Shown here: positions 61,519 through 64,000 of the stretch, piece after piece
Numbering within the stretch: position 1 is the stretch's first letter
How the letters are laid out: each line of letters starts with the position of its first letter
DNA from: JAMXLO01 sp963850535
GTDB taxonomy: Bacteria; Pseudomonadota; Alphaproteobacteria; Acetobacterales; Acetobacteraceae
Direction of reading: 5' to 3'
Assembly: GCA_963850535.1 (NCBI GenBank)
Contig: CAWKMC010000003.1
Span: 1-64,000 of the forward strand
DNA: 64,000 bases
The notes under the pieces: model-generated
Told to the model about the DNA's origin: nothing
What the model saw: only the letters and a program-made list of their open reading frames with translations
Databases searched by the model: none
Translations under genes and position numbers: made by a program

Positions 61519-63519
61519 TTAACCGCCCTGTAGCGTCAGTGAGCTAGCCGCCTCCACCAGTGCCTGATGCGCCTTTTCGGCTGCCGTTGTCGCCTGTTCA
61601 ATCGCCTGATTGAGCTGCTCCAACCTGCTCTCATCGAGATCCAGCGCCCGGGTCAATCTGGCATGGAGCGCGTCATTGGCAGCCACGGCCGCCAGGTTGC
61701 GTCGGATGCGCTCCTCATCCTGCAGGACAGCCGCCTGCTGCGCCTTGAGCTGATCGACCGAGGCGCGCTTCGAGGCCTCGTCCTGCCGCAGCGACGCCAG
61801 GCGCAGCAGCGCTGAACGCGCGACCTGCGAGAGCGTCTGTTCATTCAGCATCCGAACCACCACTTGCGCATCGTCGGCCAGCAACTCGGTGTGCTCGCGT
61901 TCGAGCCGGTCGAGATAGACGGTCAGCTTGCGCACCTCGCCTGGTTGCAACGAGACGGGAACCCGCCAGGCGGTCGCGGTCTCCTCGGTACCCGCAATCG
62001 GGCCGCCTTCGAAGGTCAATGTGCGGTCACCCTCTTTGGGGATTTCCACCAATACAGTGCGTGGCTCGTTCGCCGGCGCGCTTATGGTCAGGCGCAGCAC
62101 TTCCCTTTGGCGCGTGGTGATGCTCAGCACGCCTTGCGCGGCAGTCAGAGAGGCGAGCGTTGTTTCACCCGAACTGGTGCGCTCGACCGTCGTGCGCAGG
62201 TCCTGCGCGAAGGACAGCAGGCGGCGCTCACCAACCGGCAGCCCGCCCAACCTTGCGTCGCCAGCAAATGTCGCGGTCCCGGAAGCGTCGTACAGCGCCA
62301 GGATGCCGGCCGGGAGCGACGTTCCGGTGTCGTTGGTGATGCGGACGGCAGACAGCGGATGGACGTCGTTGCCAGTTGCAAGGTCCACCCTCTCAGCGGG
62401 CAGGCTGCGATCGATGATCGGCACGCTGGCGCTATACCCGGCCGCCAGGGTGACCGGAGAAGGAAGCTTAAAGATCGTCTCTTCGGCGGTTTCCGCGGCC
62501 TGCGCCTGATCTGCCGCCTGCGCCATCTCGGCTGGCGCGGGTGCAGGGGGCGGTGCAGCCATCGCCCGAGCGGGGACGGGGGCGCCGGCGGCCTTCTGTG
62601 TCGCGAACTCCGTCGGCCGCGCGCGCGTGTCCGCGGCGGGAAGAATGCGACCCAGTATTTCCACCGGCACCTCGGGGCGCTGGACGAAGTAGCTTTGGTA
62701 GATCGCCTGTCGGAAGGTGACCGGGTTGCCGTATTGCAGGGTCAGAGCGATATCTTTCCAGTCGGCGCCGGACTGGTTCTCCAGTACCGCCCAGCCTTGC
62801 AGCCGCGCCGGATCGCCATCCTTCGCCGGCAACACCAGGCGATACGAGGCCTTCCATAGCGGCGCTGCGACGACGTATCCCACACGCACCGTGCGTTGGC
62901 CGTTGCCAGGGCTGTGCAGTGTCAGATGCCGGACGCTCTGATTGGCTTCCCGCCGCAGCAACTCAAGCGCAGTCCCGATGCGCCCGCGCAGATCAGGGTC
63001 GGCCACCTGGATGCTGTCAGCCTCCTCCAGCACGAACTGACGCAGTCCTTCGGGGCCGAGAATGGTGACGCGCGTACGCTGCACAGCGGGTTGCGGTGGC
63101 CCAGGCGGAGCTGCCAGTGGTTCTGTCACTCGGTCGGCATGCACGATGCGGCCTTCCATTGGGCGCGGGCCCTGCACCTCGATCTCCACACCTTGCAGAC
63201 TGTTCAGGTAATCCACCGGCGATCGCAGCGCCTCAGGTCCGAACGGAACATTGCCGAAGCTGGCGCGCGTGGAGTCGCGGCCAGGCAGCTCCACGGCGCC
63301 AACTGCTCCCTGATTGTCGAACACCACGAGGGACGTCAGCACGTCGTCAACCTGATCGAGCGGCACGTCGAGGCTGAGAGTGGCATCGCCATCCACTTCG
63401 GCTTCATACTCGAAGTAGCCGACGCCAGCGGAGGACAGCATCACGCGCTTGAGTGTCAGATCAGCGGCAACGGCCGGCGTCACGCCGAGTAGCAGGAATG
63501 CCAGGATCAGGCGGCGCAT
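61519..63519 (-). CDS. Secreted DUF4139-domain protein
   Basis: The 666-residue protein has a signal peptide (RRLILAFLLLGVTPAVAA), a long beta-rich body and a C-terminal coiled coil (about 575-660) rich in Gln/Glu/Ala. The region VGYVVAAPLWKASYRLVLPA matches DUF4139, seen in proteins described as mucoidy-inhibitor-like. A proline/alanine-rich linker sits around residues 305-345. Located in the periplasm or on the outer surface; function unknown. Confidence 0.82.
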   Translation of the reverse strand: MRRLILAFLLLGVTPAVAADLTLKRVMLSSAGVGYFEYEAEVDGDATLSLDVPLDQVDDVLTSLVVFDNQGAVGAVELPGRDSTRASFGNVPFGPEALRSPVDYLNSLQGVEIEVQGPRPMEGRIVHADRVTEPLAAPPGPPQPAVQRTRVTILGPEGLRQFVLEEADSIQVADPDLRGRIGTALELLRREANQSVRHLTLHSPGNGQRTVRVGYVVAAPLWKASYRLVLPAKDGDPARLQGWAVLENQSGADWKDIALTLQYGNPVTFRQAIYQSYFVQRPEVPVEILGRILPAADTRARPTEFATQKAAGAPVPARAMAAPPPAPAPAEMAQAADQAQAAETAEETIFKLPSPVTLAAGYSASVPIIDRSLPAERVDLATGNDVHPLSAVRITNDTGTSLPAGILALYDASGTATFAGDARLGGLPVGERRLLSFAQDLRTTVERTSSGETTLASLTAAQGVLSITTRQREVLRLTISAPANEPRTVLVEIPKEGDRTLTFEGGPIAGTEETATAWRVPVSLQPGEVRKLTVYLDRLEREHTELLADDAQVVVRMLNEQTLSQVARSALLRLASLRQDEASKRASVDQLKAQQAAVLQDEERIRRNLAAVAANDALHARLTRALDLDESRLEQLNQAIEQATTAAEKAHQALVEAASSLTLQGG

Positions 63520-63554
63520 CGCGGTTCTCCGTTGCTGCGCCGGAGCATAGCGAC

Positions 63555-63746
63555 GTGGACCTGCTCAGTGCAGTGTCTAGTGAAGAGATACGCGCGGCGC
63601 AGATCGTAACCGGCGTGACAATGGCGGCCTTCATCGCGGCTGGCGTGGTACCTGGAGCTCGGAGATACGCCGCGAGAATCAGGGGCGCGCTGTTGGTCCT
63701 GTATCTCGTCGTCTGCGGCGCAATCCTGACCCACGCATTGTTATGA
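63555..63746 (+). CDS. Small two-helix membrane protein
   Basis: A 63-residue product from GTG 63555, with two membrane segments (VTMAAFIAAGVVPG and GALLVLYLVVCGAILTHAL). It is divergent from the DUF4139 gene. The ribosome site is weak (GGAG at about 12 bases), and the frame is open from 63453, so the start is uncertain. Confidence 0.5.
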   Translation: MDLLSAVSSEEIRAAQIVTGVTMAAFIAAGVVPGARRYAARIRGALLVLYLVVCGAILTHALL

Positions 63747-63755
63747 GATAGCGGA

Positions 63756-64000
63756 TCATCGAAGCGGCAGATTGTGCCCCCCGGTCGCTGCGCGCTGCAG
63801 CGGAACAAACGGGTCAAGATCGATCGGCGGTTCGCGTCCAAGCGCAACCTCTGCCAGCACGCGCCCGGCGAATGGCCCGATCGTCAATCCCGCGGCTCCC
63901 AGCCCATTGCCGACCAGAAGACCGTCGACGCCTGGCATAGCACCGAGCAGAGGCCGGATCCCCTGCCCTACCGGACGAAACCCGACCCGCGTCTCGATGA
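63756..64000 (-). CDS. C-terminal part of an FAD-dependent amino-acid oxidase/dehydrogenase
   Basis: The frame is open through the right edge of the window, so the gene begins beyond it. Eighty codons are visible: ETRVGFRPVGQGIRPLLGAM is the FAD-binding C-terminal element of the DAO family, followed by GLLVGNGLGAAGLTIGPFAG. The C-terminus ends LDPFVPLQ and a short tail. It is of the DadA/DAO type, like the gene at 13319, but is not an exact repeat of it. Confidence 0.75.
   Translation of the reverse strand, partial: IETRVGFRPVGQGIRPLLGAMPGVDGLLVGNGLGAAGLTIGPFAGRVLAEVALGREPPIDLDPFVPLQRAATGGHNLPLR

Overview
The window is GC-rich, compactly packed bacterial DNA. The FixL/FixJ/FixK oxygen-sensing set, a DUF2336 protein, a ParC with an alphaproteobacterial-type sequence, a fused DctQM TRAP permease and RecO/RsmD/RluB housekeeping genes point to an alphaproteobacterium, most likely of the Rhodospirillales/Acetobacterales group. 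That placement is inference from gene content; no rRNA gene is present. No rRNA, tRNA or CRISPR array was recognised.

Layout. 1-2.5 kb: the tail of a TPR protein, then about 2 kb of poor coding content that holds an eleven-copy 54-bp tandem repeat encoding an 18-residue peptide repeat. 2.5-15 kb: general metabolism (two adjacent acyl-CoA dehydrogenases, GFA protein, MetX-like hydrolase, MFS carrier, NdvA-like glucan exporter, CocE-like hydrolase, methyltransferase, PPP-type phosphatase, D-amino-acid dehydrogenase, thioesterase). 15-24.3 kb: a micro-oxic module with a full-length pyruvate:ferredoxin oxidoreductase, a GltD-like flavo-Fe/S protein, two small helical proteins, a heme-PAS FixL, a receiver-only regulator, FixJ and a FixK-type Crp/Fnr regulator. 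Three perfect TTGAY-N4-RTCAA anaeroboxes lie inside it. 24.5-26.4 kb: HU-like protein, glutathione transferase and a DsbA-fold isomerase.

26.4-40.2 kb is the respiratory core. An Fe/S-NrfD pair without a catalytic subunit is transcribed leftward. An alternative complex III operon (actABCDEF plus a small membrane protein) runs rightward and is fused by overlapping stop/start codons to SCO and cytochrome c oxidase subunits II, I, III and IV. Electrons would flow from quinol through the Act complex to a caa3-type, A2-subtype oxidase.

40.2-64 kb: a solute-binding protein, a fused TRAP permease, a nitroreductase gene cut by a 2339-bp IS21-family element (ends, 5-bp target duplication and both transposition genes visible), rsmD, rluB, two paralogous branched-chain-type binding proteins, a class-I amidotransferase, a flavin oxidase, recO-parC, a sterol-desaturase-family protein, PPK2, DUF2336 and DUF4139 proteins, and the 3' end of an FAD amino-acid oxidase.

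A caution for the reader: seven conserved genes (MetX-like, CocE-like, fixJ, actE, coxB, flavin oxidase, sterol desaturase) are broken by eight lesions, each of which behaves as one extra base. This looks more like systematic assembly or sequencing error than real decay, so these genes may be intact in the organism.
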